DNA of 64,000 nucleotides from a bacterium (GTDB taxonomy: Bacteria; Electryoneota; RPQS01). Of this stretch, positions 36,811-44,574 are shown piece after piece. Every line of letters starts with the position of its first letter. The stretch's first letter is position 1. The notes beneath the pieces were generated by a model, which was not told the DNA's origin, searched no databases, and was given only the letters and a program-made list of their open reading frames with translations. A program made the position numbers and the translations under genes. The stretch covers positions 620,001 through 684,000 of the forward strand of contig JADJEH010000017.1 in assembly GCA_016702305.1 (NCBI GenBank), read 5' to 3'.

Positions 36811-37501
36811 TTACACCCCGGCGTCCTTGCGGGCGACGATCTTGACGGATTTCATCTTGATCTTTTGCAGCGGCGTTGAGCCTTGCACGGCGGTGTTGGC
36901 GATCGCGTCCACGATTTCCATGCCCTTGATGGTCTTGCCAAAAACGGTGTACTGATTGTCCAGGTGAGGGCGTGGCGACGTGGCAGATGAAGAACTGCGA
37001 GCCCGCACTGTTCGGGTCTGGCGTGCGCGCCATCGAGAGCGTGCCCGGCTCGTGCTTGCGATCATTGAACTCGGCATTCACATTCCAACCGGGTCCACCG
37101 CCGCCGGTGCCGGTGGGATCGCCGCCCTGAATCATGAAACCTTTGATGACGCGATGGAAAATCACGCCATTGTAGTAGTCGTGGTCGGCCAGCCATTTGA
37201 AATTGCGCACGTGATTGGGCGCCTTATCGGGATAAAACTCGCAGACGATGGTACCCTTGATTGGGCCGCCTTCCTGCTCAATTTCGATCACGGCGACGCT
37301 ATCGCCATCCACCGGATAATCGGCGGGCCACTTCTCCAATTTGGGTGTATCGGACACGGGTTTCGTTTGCTCCTGAGTGTTCTTGACTTCGGTCTTCTTC
37401 GGCTCTTCCTTCTTGGCAGCCTGATCAGCGGGCTTGTCCGCCTTGCTGCAACCGGCGAAAGCAACACCGGCCGCCAGCAGTAACGCGAAAACTGTCTTCA
37501 T
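36811..37501 (-). CDS. Lipoprotein cyclophilin-type peptidyl-prolyl isomerase (one frameshift)
   Basis: ATG at 37501, 6 bases after GAGGA. The N-terminus is a lipoprotein signal with lipobox AFAGC (Cys18), followed by a charged linker (about 20-55) and a cyclophilin domain: GTIVCEFYPDKAPNHVRNF, YYNGVIFHRVIKGFMIQGGDP, GTGGGGPGWNVNAEF, HEPGTLSMART, NSAGSQFFICHVATP. At GGG 36968-36970 (CCC in the gene) one extra base moves the frame. The rest of the domain continues in the next frame (HLDNQYTVFGKTIKGMEIVDAI) to the TAA at 36811. The joined protein of about 229 residues has a complete active site (FHRVI, QGGDP, FF-C). It would assist protein folding in the periplasm, attached to a membrane. The frameshift is probably an indel error. 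Confidence 0.82.
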
Positions 37502-37514
37502 GCGGGTCCTCTAT

Positions 37515-37549
37515 TTGAATGATGAATGATGAATGCGGAATGATGAAAC
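37515..37549. repeat. Degenerate 7-bp tandem repeat
   Basis: GAATGAT, GAATGAT, GAATGCG, GAATGAT, GAAACGG follow each other in a strict 7-bp register between the cyclophilin and peptidase genes. Same period as the repeats at 13323, 39861, 40436 and 41454. Confidence 0.7.
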
Positions 37550-37583
37550 GGGCGGCGCCGTATTGTACGACGTTTGCCGGTGG

Positions 37584-38930
37584 TTAGCGCAACAGCATAA
37601 TCTTGCTTACGAGCGTATTCGATCCGCTCTGCAATTCGACCATGTAGATGCCGCTCGCGCAGTCGGCGCAGTTCCACGCGAGCTGGTGCTGGCCTGCGCT
37701 CATGGGGCCGCTGAGCAGCTGCGCGATGGAGCGGCCCAGAATGTCATACACGTTGATCGTGACCTGCGCTGCGCGCGCCAGTTCGAAGTGTATCGTTGTC
37801 GAGGCATTGAACGGATTCGGATAGGCCTGCAGCAGGCGGACGTCACGGGGAGCCGGGACGACTTCGGCGGCAGAAAACACCGAGTCGCAATTGACAGGCA
37901 CGCCGTCGTCTTGATGCAGAGTACCATTCGAAACATACCAGTTCTCCCATTCGCCGCCGACGCTGGTCTCCCAATCGGCGACGCTAAAGGTGTACATGCC
38001 CGTGTTGGTGCCGTAGACTTTGCAGACGCGCACGGCCTGTCCGGCGAGATTCCAATCCAACGGCATCGTCGGTGCGCAGAACTCGGGCCTGAAGTCCTCC
38101 AGTTCGCAATTGGTCTGCAGGAAGAAAGCGGCTTCCTCGTAGTTGGGGTAGTCTCCGTACACGGTGGCGATCCCGTTCGTGTCAATACAGACCGCCGTGT
38201 ATTCGTTGCAGGCGATGCCGCGCGGCACCCGCGCGTTGTCGGTCAGGATTCTGGCCATGAACACGACGTGACGGCCTTCGCGCGCCCGGGCATCATAGTG
38301 AGTGTCGGTCACCACATCGTCCATATAGCGGACGTCAATGAACTTCGTGGAATCCACGGTCACCAAGGGATCGTAGGGATTATTCAAGGCGACCGGGGAC
38401 GTTACGCTGCCGTTCTGCCCGGTGTAGTAGAACCCGCCGAGTATGGCCATGCCGGCGCTGGTGCCGCCGACGACGACATTGCGATTGGTGATACCGAGAT
38501 TAATTAGGCTGTCTATGGGAGTGTGGCGCCAGTATGACACATAATCCCACTGGTCGCCGCCGGCGAACCAAATTGCCTCGGCCATGCGGATCTTGGTGTG
38601 GATGTAGCTTTCGCCCGCCGACAGAGCATTATGACAGACGATGGTTTCAACCGAATTCACCGGCACACCCAATTCAGAATACAGGTAGTCGTTGTAGCCG
38701 TCCGCTCCATCCGTCCGCAAAACGAGCACGTCCCCGCCATTGGCCCGCCGGAGAAACCACCTCATCGCTTCGTCATGTTCCGTCGCTCCGCCCATCATGC
38801 ACACACCGCCTTCGGCCTGGACCGGGATGTCTAGCGGGCTACCTGTGAAGTAGGACGTGTAGTTTTGGGCGCGGACGAAATTGAACGCGGAACACGCAAG
38901 AACAACGGCAATCACATACAGAAGATTCAT
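37584..38930 (-). CDS. Secreted S51-family (cyanophycinase-like) peptidase with sorting tail
   Basis: 448 residues from the ATG at 38930; no ribosome site is obvious. Signal peptide MNLLYVIAVVLACSAFNFVRA. The body fits peptidase family S51: GGVCMMGGATEHDEAMRWFL, WFAGGDQ (122-127), and the nucleophile loop VVVGGTSAGMAILGG with Ser158. Family members cleave cyanophycin or alpha-aspartyl dipeptides; which applies cannot be told. From about residue 365 a sorting domain follows (LLQAYPNPFNASTTIHFELA, VYDILGRSIAQLL, SGIYMVELQSGSNTLVSKIMLLR), so export to the surface is likely. Extracellular cyanophycinases exist in heterotrophs that feed on cyanophycin. Confidence 0.88.
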   Translation of the reverse strand: MNLLYVIAVVLACSAFNFVRAQNYTSYFTGSPLDIPVQAEGGVCMMGGATEHDEAMRWFLRRANGGDVLVLRTDGADGYNDYLYSELGVPVNSVETIVCHNALSAGESYIHTKIRMAEAIWFAGGDQWDYVSYWRHTPIDSLINLGITNRNVVVGGTSAGMAILGGFYYTGQNGSVTSPVALNNPYDPLVTVDSTKFIDVRYMDDVVTDTHYDARAREGRHVVFMARILTDNARVPRGIACNEYTAVCIDTNGIATVYGDYPNYEEAAFFLQTNCELEDFRPEFCAPTMPLDWNLAGQAVRVCKVYGTNTGMYTFSVADWETSVGGEWENWYVSNGTLHQDDGVPVNCDSVFSAAEVVPAPRDVRLLQAYPNPFNASTTIHFELARAAQVTINVYDILGRSIAQLLSGPMSAGQHQLAWNCADCASGIYMVELQSGSNTLVSKIMLLR

Positions 38931-38969
38931 GGTGCATAATTAGTCTAGATAACGAACGGGGTACCTAAA

Positions 38970-39048
38970 GCGGGTGCCGCCGCGAGCACGCGCACCGGCT
39001 ATTTTCAAACACGAGCCTGTGATGCGCGGGTGCCGCGGAAGCGCGTCC
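38970..39048. repeat. Dispersed GCGGGTGCCGCCGCGA element
   Basis: GCGGGTGCCGCCGCGAGCA at 38970-38988 matches 13242-13260 (one change) and 26756-26771. A partial second copy (GCGGGTGCCGCGGAAGCGCG) starts near 39029. At 26747-26765 the element is a near-perfect hairpin (GGCACCCGC, A, GCGGGTGCC). Confidence 0.55.
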
Positions 39049-39096
39049 AACGAGTCGGTCCACAGATTTGACGCGGCCGTTGTGGTCATCGCCTGA

Positions 39097-39852
39097 TCAC
39101 AAAGTGAGAATGGGGCCGAGTGTCTTTTGGGCGGTCAGGTGCACGGCGATCTCGGGGTTGTCAAGCGCGGTACGGGCGCTGGCGCGCGCGAGATCGGGAT
39201 GATTGTTCTCTTCGGACAGATGCGCGAGCACCGTGTGCTTGAGCTTCTTGCACGAGCGGAGCACGTCGGCGGTCTGGCGATTTGAGAGATGGCCCGTGTG
39301 GGAGGCGATACGCTGCTTGAGCAGTTCGGGGTAGGGACCGGTGCGCAGCAGCTCCTCGTCGTGGTTGCTCTCGATAACGGCAATCGTCGATTCGGCAAAT
39401 GCGTCGTGTAAGTCAGGGGAGACCTCGCCCAGATCGGTGGCGACAGTCAGCACTTCGTGGCCGCAATGAATTTGATAGGCCGCAGGTTCGGCGGCATCGT
39501 GCGAGACGTGCAGTGCGCGCACCGTGAACGGGCCGACATCCACGAGTGTGCCGTTGATCGGAAAGGCCTTCTGACGACGCATGAAACCCGGTGACAGGGC
39601 CGTGAGCGTGCCGGTCGTGGCATAGACCGGGGCCTGCGTCTTCTTCAACAGGCTGTTCAAACCTTTCGTGTGATCGGAGTGTTCGTGCGTAATGAAAATC
39701 GCGCTGAGATCCTGCGGCTGCTCGCCGAGTTCCTGCAACGCGAAAAGCAGCGCACGCACGCCGAGGCCCGCATCCACGAGCAGGCGCGTGTCACCCGAGC
39801 GGATGAACAGTGAATTGGCCAGTGAACCGGAAGCGAGTGTGGCGACGAACAC
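39097..39852 (-). CDS. Metallo-beta-lactamase-fold hydrolase, WalJ/YycJ type
   Basis: 251 residues from a GTG at 39852; no clear ribosome site, and the leader is 7-bp repeat DNA. The start VFVATLASGSLANSLFI and TRLLVDAGLGVRALL are typical of the YycJ/WalJ group. The metal motif is THEHSDH (His56, His58, Asp60, His61), with further ligands in HVSHD and SHTGHLSN. Members are cytoplasmic nucleases or phosphodiesterases implicated in DNA metabolism and cell-wall regulation. The gene is the last of a minus-strand group including pyrE and pyrF. Confidence 0.85.
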   Translation of the reverse strand: MFVATLASGSLANSLFIRSGDTRLLVDAGLGVRALLFALQELGEQPQDLSAIFITHEHSDHTKGLNSLLKKTQAPVYATTGTLTALSPGFMRRQKAFPINGTLVDVGPFTVRALHVSHDAAEPAAYQIHCGHEVLTVATDLGEVSPDLHDAFAESTIAVIESNHDEELLRTGPYPELLKQRIASHTGHLSNRQTADVLRSCKKLKHTVLAHLSEENNHPDLARASARTALDNPEIAVHLTAQKTLGPILTL

Positions 39853-39860
39853 GGGAAAAA

Positions 39861-39888
39861 GTATGAGGTATGAGGTATGAAGTATGAA
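39861..39888. repeat. 7-bp tandem repeat, four units
   Basis: GTATGAG, GTATGAG, GTATGAA, GTATGAA in strict 7-bp register between 39852 and 39900. Confidence 0.8.
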
Positions 39889-39899
39889 TCAGCGGTGAT

Positions 39900-40412
39900 T
39901 CATTTCTGGACGACTAAGGTGTCGGCGAGAATGTCGTGCAGGCCTTGCTTCTTCTCGGTGAACGCGACCATGATATAGCCGATGCCGAGAATAATCGCGC
40001 TGATGTACTTGGCGAAGTGGCGGCCCGTCGCCCTCGCGAAAGAAATACGGCGATAGTTCAGATCGGTGACGACGATGTTCATCACGATCTTGCCGATGGT
40101 GGCCTGCCGGAAGGAACTTTCAAACAGCGCGCAATAGAGCCACTGAATAACCAACTCGAGACCAAACGTCATCGAGAATAGATCAAACTCCGCATGCCAA
40201 GTGAACGGTGCCGCGGCAATCTGGATAATGATGGTATCAATAATCGCGGCCAGCACGCGCCGCCAGAAGCCGGCATATTGCACCGGAAAGACGTTGAGCG
40301 AGTCCGGCGCATGCGCGGTCTGCTCAGTCTTGGGCAACACGATTTCCCGGCCGCAGTTTTCGCAGTACTGCGCCGTTTCGTGTGTTTGCTTGCCGCAATG
40401 TGGACAGAACAT
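39900..40412 (-). CDS. RDD-family membrane protein with N-terminal zinc ribbon
   Basis: 170 residues from the ATG at 40412. The N-terminus MFCPHCGKQTHETAQYCENCG is a double-CxxC zinc ribbon. An RDD domain follows (YAGFWRRVLAAIIDTIII, then TIGKIVMNIVVTD, FARATGRHFAKYISAIILG, GLHDILADTLVV) with three or four membrane helices. RDD proteins are small integral membrane proteins of uncertain function, some linked to ion transport. A homologue of the same design lies at 41587..42201. The ribosome site is weak. Confidence 0.85.
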   Translation of the reverse strand: MFCPHCGKQTHETAQYCENCGREIVLPKTEQTAHAPDSLNVFPVQYAGFWRRVLAAIIDTIIIQIAAAPFTWHAEFDLFSMTFGLELVIQWLYCALFESSFRQATIGKIVMNIVVTDLNYRRISFARATGRHFAKYISAIILGIGYIMVAFTEKKQGLHDILADTLVVQK

Positions 40413-40435
40413 GGGCGGAAAATTTAGAGGAATGA

Positions 40436-40470
40436 AGTCAGAAGCTAAAAGTCAGAAGTCAGAAGTCGGA
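40436..40470. repeat. 7-bp tandem repeat, five units
   Basis: AGTCAGA, AGCTAAA, AGTCAGA, AGTCAGA, AGTCGGA in strict 7-bp register, between two minus-strand genes. Confidence 0.78.
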
Positions 40471-40492
40471 CCGTGGAACGATGGCCCGGACT

Positions 40493-40810
40493 TCAGCGTT
40501 TGTAGGGGTTGCCGACGTAGGCATTAATGATGTACAAGAGATGCAGAATCAGGCCGGGCACGATGAGCAGCCAATAGCCTACGGCAGTGGCGCCCATCCA
40601 GAGCAGACCGCGCAGGATCTTGCCGCGATAGATCTGACCGAGGCCGGGAATGAAGAAGCTCAAAACCGCGGCGATGCCCGGATGCCAGTGTTTCTCGGGC
40701 GGTTGTTGCACGACCACAACGGGCCGTTCCTTCGCACCGCTGTCCGTGCCGCACTTCGGACAGAAGCGCGCGTCAGACGCGAGTTTTTCGCCACAGACGG
40801 TGCAATGCAT
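40493..40810 (-). CDS. Zinc-ribbon TM2-like small membrane protein
   Basis: 105 residues from the ATG at 40810, directly after GAGGAAT. MHCTVCGEKLASDARFCPKCG is a zinc ribbon. A polar linker (about 25-45) leads to two membrane helices with the TM2-like pattern PGIAAVLSFFIPGLGQIYRGKILRGLLWM and GYWLLIVPGLILHLLYIINAY. It is one of three zinc-ribbon membrane proteins in this 2.3-kb stretch. Function unknown. It starts 9 bp after the pyrE stop, so co-transcription is likely. Confidence 0.83.
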   Translation of the reverse strand: MHCTVCGEKLASDARFCPKCGTDSGAKERPVVVVQQPPEKHWHPGIAAVLSFFIPGLGQIYRGKILRGLLWMGATAVGYWLLIVPGLILHLLYIINAYVGNPYKR

Positions 40811-40819
40811 GGGGATTCC

Positions 40820-41389
40820 TCAGACAGCGACGCGGCTGCCGCGCTTCGAGAGCGGGACGCCTTGCAGGCAGAACGGGCAATCGGCGGGCGCAAATGACTG
40901 GAGCGCCAGTTTCACCACGGCATAAGGAGTCGGCGAAAGGTGCGTGTCACCGCGCTGAATCAAGGCGCCGATACCGATCACGTTGCCGCCATCACGTTCA
41001 ATGGCTTCCTTGACCTCGCCGACCGACAGGCCGGTGGTGATGACATCTTCGCAAATCAGCACGCGCTGGCCGGGCTGAATTTCAAAACCGCGCCGCCATT
41101 CCATGCGGCCGTCCACACGTTCAGGGAAGGCGATTTGTACTCCCATATCTTTACCGACTTCGTGCGCCACCAGCACGCCGCCGGTCAAGGGACCGACGAC
41201 CAGATCGGGGCTGGCAATCCGGAAATGATTGGCCAGAGCGTGCGCGAACTGTTCCGTCAGTTCAGGCCGTTCGAGCAGGCGAAACTTCTCCACATACACA
41301 TCACTGTGTCGGCCACTCGACAACAGAAAATGCCCTTCGAGAAACGCGCCGCATTCGCGAAGGAGATCCAGGGCGATTTCTTGATTCAT
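40820..41389 (-). CDS. pyrE: Orotate phosphoribosyltransferase
   Basis: 189 residues from the ATG at 41389 (a GTG four codons earlier is possible). Family features: ECGAFLEGHFLLSSGRHSDVYVEKF at 12-36, VVGPLTGGVLVAHEVG with the nearby catalytic-loop region FPERVDGRMEWRRGF, and the PRPP loop VLICEDVITTGLS (110-122). The enzyme joins orotate to PRPP to make OMP in UMP synthesis, in the cytoplasm. The C-terminus has a CPFC pair. pyrF, the next step, is encoded 0.8 kb upstream on the same strand, separated by an RDD protein gene and repeat DNA. Confidence 0.93.
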   Translation of the reverse strand: MNQEIALDLLRECGAFLEGHFLLSSGRHSDVYVEKFRLLERPELTEQFAHALANHFRIASPDLVVGPLTGGVLVAHEVGKDMGVQIAFPERVDGRMEWRRGFEIQPGQRVLICEDVITTGLSVGEVKEAIERDGGNVIGIGALIQRGDTHLSPTPYAVVKLALQSFAPADCPFCLQGVPLSKRGSRVAV

Positions 41390-41453
41390 GATTAGGGCCA
41401 CGCGGGACGTGGGTTGGGGGGTTAGGATTTAGATATCAGGCGAAAGGGATCGG

Positions 41454-41488
41454 GTATGAGATATGAAATTTGAAATTAGAGATTGCAA
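41454..41488. repeat. Degenerate 7-bp tandem repeat, five units
   Basis: GTATGAG, ATATGAA, ATTTGAA, ATTAGAG, ATTGCAA in 7-bp register upstream of pyrE. The first unit is identical to the one at 39861. Confidence 0.72.
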
Positions 41489-41586
41489 AAGCGGATGCCG
41501 GCCGGCGCACCGAGGGGTATTCTAACCGAAGTCCCAGTGAAGCGAGGAGCTCCAAGGTGACATCGGGGCCGGGTTGCGCGGCGGGC

Positions 41587-42201
41587 TTAGTATTCCTGCT
41601 GCCGGGAATAGATCACGTAGGTGTCCGCCAGAATGTCGTGAAGCGCCTGCTTCTTGGCGGTGAAGCCGGCCATAATGTAACCGATCATGAGAATCATGCT
41701 CGAGAGAAATTTAGCGAAGTAGCGGCCCGATGCGCGGGCGAAGCTGATGGTTTGGCCGCGAGAATCCACGACTTGCAGGCCAACGGCGATTTTACCGAGC
41801 GAGCCGCGCGAGGGCGAGCTTTCCATGAACGCAAAATAGAGCCACTGGCCGATGGAGATGATCGCCGCAAACACCAGCCAGCCGCCGATGACAGCGATAA
41901 TCGCCGCCGGGTCTGGGTCGTCGAGCTCAGTGATGGCCGAGATGCTGCCGATGCTGAAAACGATGCCGATCATCACGAAGACGAAGCTCACGACGGAGAT
42001 CACGAGTTGGTCAATGATGTGGGCCACTAAGCGAATCCAAAAACCGGCGTAGCGGGGCCGCGGGACCGCAGGGGCAGCGGGGGGCGGCGGCACAGCTTCG
42101 GCCGCAGCGGGAACGAGCGGCAAAACCGGCGCGGGATGACCGCAACGCGAACAGAACTTCACTTCGTCGTTCAGGGTCGAACCGCATTTTGTGCAGAACA
42201 T
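41587..42201 (-). CDS. RDD-family membrane protein with N-terminal zinc ribbon, paralogue
   Basis: 204 residues from the ATG at 42201, 7 bases after AGGAG. MFCTKCGSTLNDEVKFCSRCG is the zinc ribbon; an Ala-Pro linker (about 25-48) precedes the RDD domain (YAGFWIRLVAHIIDQLVI, SLGKIAVGLQVVDSRG, FARASGRYFAKFLSSMILMIGYIMAGFT, ALHDILADTYVIY). The last half is very close to 39900..40412, so the two are duplicates now separated by pyrE and a TM2-like gene. It starts 9 bp past the pyrF stop and is probably translated from the same message. Confidence 0.87.
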   Translation of the reverse strand: MFCTKCGSTLNDEVKFCSRCGHPAPVLPLVPAAAEAVPPPPAAPAVPRPRYAGFWIRLVAHIIDQLVISVVSFVFVMIGIVFSIGSISAITELDDPDPAAIIAVIGGWLVFAAIISIGQWLYFAFMESSPSRGSLGKIAVGLQVVDSRGQTISFARASGRYFAKFLSSMILMIGYIMAGFTAKKQALHDILADTYVIYSRQQEY

Positions 42202-42210
42202 GACTTACTC

Positions 42211-42996
42211 CTATGGGGAGAGTTTCTCCACCTCGTTGACGGCAGCCTTGATGCAATCGGGGCCGTTGGAGGCATAAAGGACGCTGCGCGAGACATTCAG
42301 TAGCGCGGTGCCGCCGGCGGCTTTGACCTGATCCAGCACGGCGACGCTGCCGCCTTGGGCGCCGCTGCCGGGCAAGAGGAGCGGCAGCTCGGGGGCAATT
42401 TTCAGCACGCTGGCCAAGGCCGCGGGTTTGGTCGTACCGACGACCAGACCCAGGTTGCCGTTCAGGTTGGAGGCCTGAACTTGCCGCGCAACTTCCTCGT
42501 AGAGGGCGCGTTCACCGACACTTAGCTCTTGTATCAGAGCGGCGCTCGGGTTCGATGTTGCAGTCAGCACGAAGACGCCCTTGTCCGTGTGCCGCCAGAA
42601 GGGTTCCAGGGCCGCCATACCCAGATAGGGCTGTACGGTCACGGCATCGGCACCCACGCGGTCGAATAGGGCGCGGGCGTAGAACTCATTGGTGTGCTCG
42701 ATGTCGCCGCGCTTTGCGTCCACCAGCCAAAGTACGTCGGGGGGGCAGGCGATGCGCAGGCGCTCAAGCATCAGCCAGCCGCCCGAACCGTAGGCCTCGA
42801 AGAAGGCGGTATTGGGCTTGAAGGCCGCGACTTTCGTCCACAGCGCGATGATGATCTCTTCTAAGAATTTCTGCGCACCTTCAGCTCCGTAGCCGAAGTG
42901 CTTGGGAATCTTGGCGGGATCGGGGTCGAGGCCGACGCACAGAGGGGAACCGGCACGCTCGATACTGGTTTTAAGACGGGAGAGAAAAGTGGTCAA
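42211..42996 (-). CDS. pyrF: Orotidine 5'-phosphate decarboxylase
   Basis: About 261 residues from a TTG at 42996; no ATG or GTG lies in a plausible place and no ribosome site is clear, so the start is uncertain. The body belongs to the longer OMP decarboxylase subfamily: SPLCVGLDPDPAKIP near 17-31, KPNTAFFEAYGSGGW, catalytic DAKRGDI (93-99), TVQPYLGM, TATSNPSA and LLPGSGAQGG. It converts OMP to UMP, the last step of pyrimidine synthesis. Together with pyrE it forms a minus-strand group shared with zinc-ribbon membrane proteins. Confidence 0.92.
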   Translation of the reverse strand: MTTFLSRLKTSIERAGSPLCVGLDPDPAKIPKHFGYGAEGAQKFLEEIIIALWTKVAAFKPNTAFFEAYGSGGWLMLERLRIACPPDVLWLVDAKRGDIEHTNEFYARALFDRVGADAVTVQPYLGMAALEPFWRHTDKGVFVLTATSNPSAALIQELSVGERALYEEVARQVQASNLNGNLGLVVGTTKPAALASVLKIAPELPLLLPGSGAQGGSVAVLDQVKAAGGTALLNVSRSVLYASNGPDCIKAAVNEVEKLSP

Positions 42997-43180
42997 GGAA
43001 AGTGCAGAGTTCAGGAATAATCCGTAGAATATACCGAATTTGTGACAGAAGTGCAACCGGGCGATAGTGTAAATTGCCGTCTGGAGTTGAAGTTAGGTAG
43101 AGGATTGGGTAGATTGGGGTGGGGCCACGGGGACCAGTGACGGCGTTGCGCCGGGTCGGTGTGGAGCGAGCAGAGGCCGA

Positions 43181-43217
43181 GGGATTCTTCGGCCCGCAGC
43201 GGGCTTCAGAATGACGG
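43181..43217. repeat. Imperfect palindrome ATTCT...AGAAT
   Basis: ATTCT pairs with AGAAT and GCCCGC with GCGGGC around a single A (about 43184-43212), with GATTCTTCGG and CAGAATGACGG arms. Similar 'ATTCTTCG...CAGAATGAC' elements are dispersed in many bacterial genomes. It lies in the 280-bp gap between pyrF and the permease gene; nothing else was seen there. Confidence 0.55.
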
Positions 43218-43277
43218 CGGTGAGATGGGGTGATCGTCCTGCCCCCCGCGTGAAGCGAGAGGGGATTAAGAGAGAGC

Positions 43278-44531
43278 ATGATCGAACGATATTTCATTGA
43301 GACTTGGGCGCTGTACATGGAGATGGCGCCGTACCTGCTCCTGGGGTTTGCCCTGGCTGGAGTGCTGCACGGGTTTGTGCCGCGCAAGGCGATCGGGCGG
43401 CATCTGGGCGGCGAAACGCTGCTGGCGTCGTTTAAGGCATCGCTAATTGGTGTGCCGATGCCACTGTGCTCGTGCGGCGTGATTCCCACGGGTGTGGGCC
43501 TGCGCAAACGAGGCGCCTCGCGTGCGGCAACGGTGTCCTTTTTGATTTCCACACCGCAGACGGGAGTGGATTCGATGATCGTGACGTACGGCTTCTTCGG
43601 CTGGGTGATGGCGATCTTTCGACCCGTGGCGGCGTTCGTCAGCGGGGTGCTGGGTGGGCTGGCGGTGCTTTTGGTCAAACCGGGCGCGCGCGAAGAAGAG
43701 TGGAACAAGCATCACTTGCACAGTGAAGACGCGCTGGCCGAAGCCGACGAGCGGCGCTCATTCGGCGAAAAGCTGGCTGGCGGCTACGACTTTGCCTTTA
43801 AAGAACTGTTAGGGGACATCGCGTTCTGGCTGATCGTCGGTATCCTGTTGGCGGGCGTGATCTCAACGGCGATACCGGATGACTTCTTCGCGGGGAATCT
43901 GGGCGGCGGAATCGGCGCGATGCTCGTGATGATGCTGATCGGGCTGCCGCTGTATGTTTGCTCGACGGCCAGCGTGCCGATTGCCGCGGTGCTGATGACC
44001 AAGGGGATCTCGGCGGGAGCGGCGTTCGTGTTCTTGATGACCGGCCCGGCGACGAATGCGGCGACGATGCTCGTGATCGCGAGAGCCTTGGGCACGCGCG
44101 TGCTGGGCGTGTATCTGGTTTCGATTGCCGGATTCGCGCTGGTGTTCGGACTAGGATTGGACTACCTCCTGGCACAAACGGGCCTGACGATTACTACGCC
44201 GGAACATCTGCATGAGCATGGTCCGTCATGGTGGCAATGGGCCGCCGCGGCGGTGTTGAGCGTGTTCATTGCGCGGCATTATTTTTACAAACTCAAACGG
44301 CGGTATGGAACCGCACCGAAAGCCATGAGCAACGAACTACAACTGAATATTGAGGGCATGAACTGCTCGCATTGCGTGAAGAACGTCAAGGACTCGCTCG
44401 AAAAAGTCACGGGCGTGACGAGCGTGGATGTGAATCTTGACGCGGGCACGGCCGTGGTGCAAGGCGAGCAGATTTCGCGCGAGTCGCTGACCAGCGCGGT
44501 CGAAGGCGCGGGGTATAAGGTCAAAGGATGA
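43278..44531 (+). CDS. Permease (SO_0444-type Cu/Zn efflux family) with C-terminal heavy-metal-binding domain
   Basis: 417 residues; ATG at 43278 after a GA-rich stretch. Eight or so membrane helices in two halves. The first half has GVPMPLCSCGVIPTGVGLRKRGAS (Cys64, Cys66) and FLISTPQTGVDS; the second has GLPLYVCSTASVPIAAVL and FLMTGPATNAATM. This is the permease family (formerly DUF318) that includes ArsP and SO_0444-type Cu/Zn exporters. Residues about 350-417 form an HMA domain with the metal pair GMNCSHC (Cys363, Cys366). A cytoplasmic-membrane metal exporter is the best reading; the metal is not certain. The downstream channel gene follows after 43 bp on the same strand. Confidence 0.88.
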   Translation: MIERYFIETWALYMEMAPYLLLGFALAGVLHGFVPRKAIGRHLGGETLLASFKASLIGVPMPLCSCGVIPTGVGLRKRGASRAATVSFLISTPQTGVDSMIVTYGFFGWVMAIFRPVAAFVSGVLGGLAVLLVKPGAREEEWNKHHLHSEDALAEADERRSFGEKLAGGYDFAFKELLGDIAFWLIVGILLAGVISTAIPDDFFAGNLGGGIGAMLVMMLIGLPLYVCSTASVPIAAVLMTKGISAGAAFVFLMTGPATNAATMLVIARALGTRVLGVYLVSIAGFALVFGLGLDYLLAQTGLTITTPEHLHEHGPSWWQWAAAAVLSVFIARHYFYKLKRRYGTAPKAMSNELQLNIEGMNCSHCVKNVKDSLEKVTGVTSVDVNLDAGTAVVQGEQISRESLTSAVEGAGYKVKG

Positions 44532-44574
44532 AGGACAGAGGCGGAAGCAATTTGGTTGAGCAGATAGTGAGCGC

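Noticed and set aside
39861..41488. 7-bp repeats considered as CRISPR or origin iterons
   Set aside because: Unit sequence differs from site to site, copies are few, and no replication gene is nearby.
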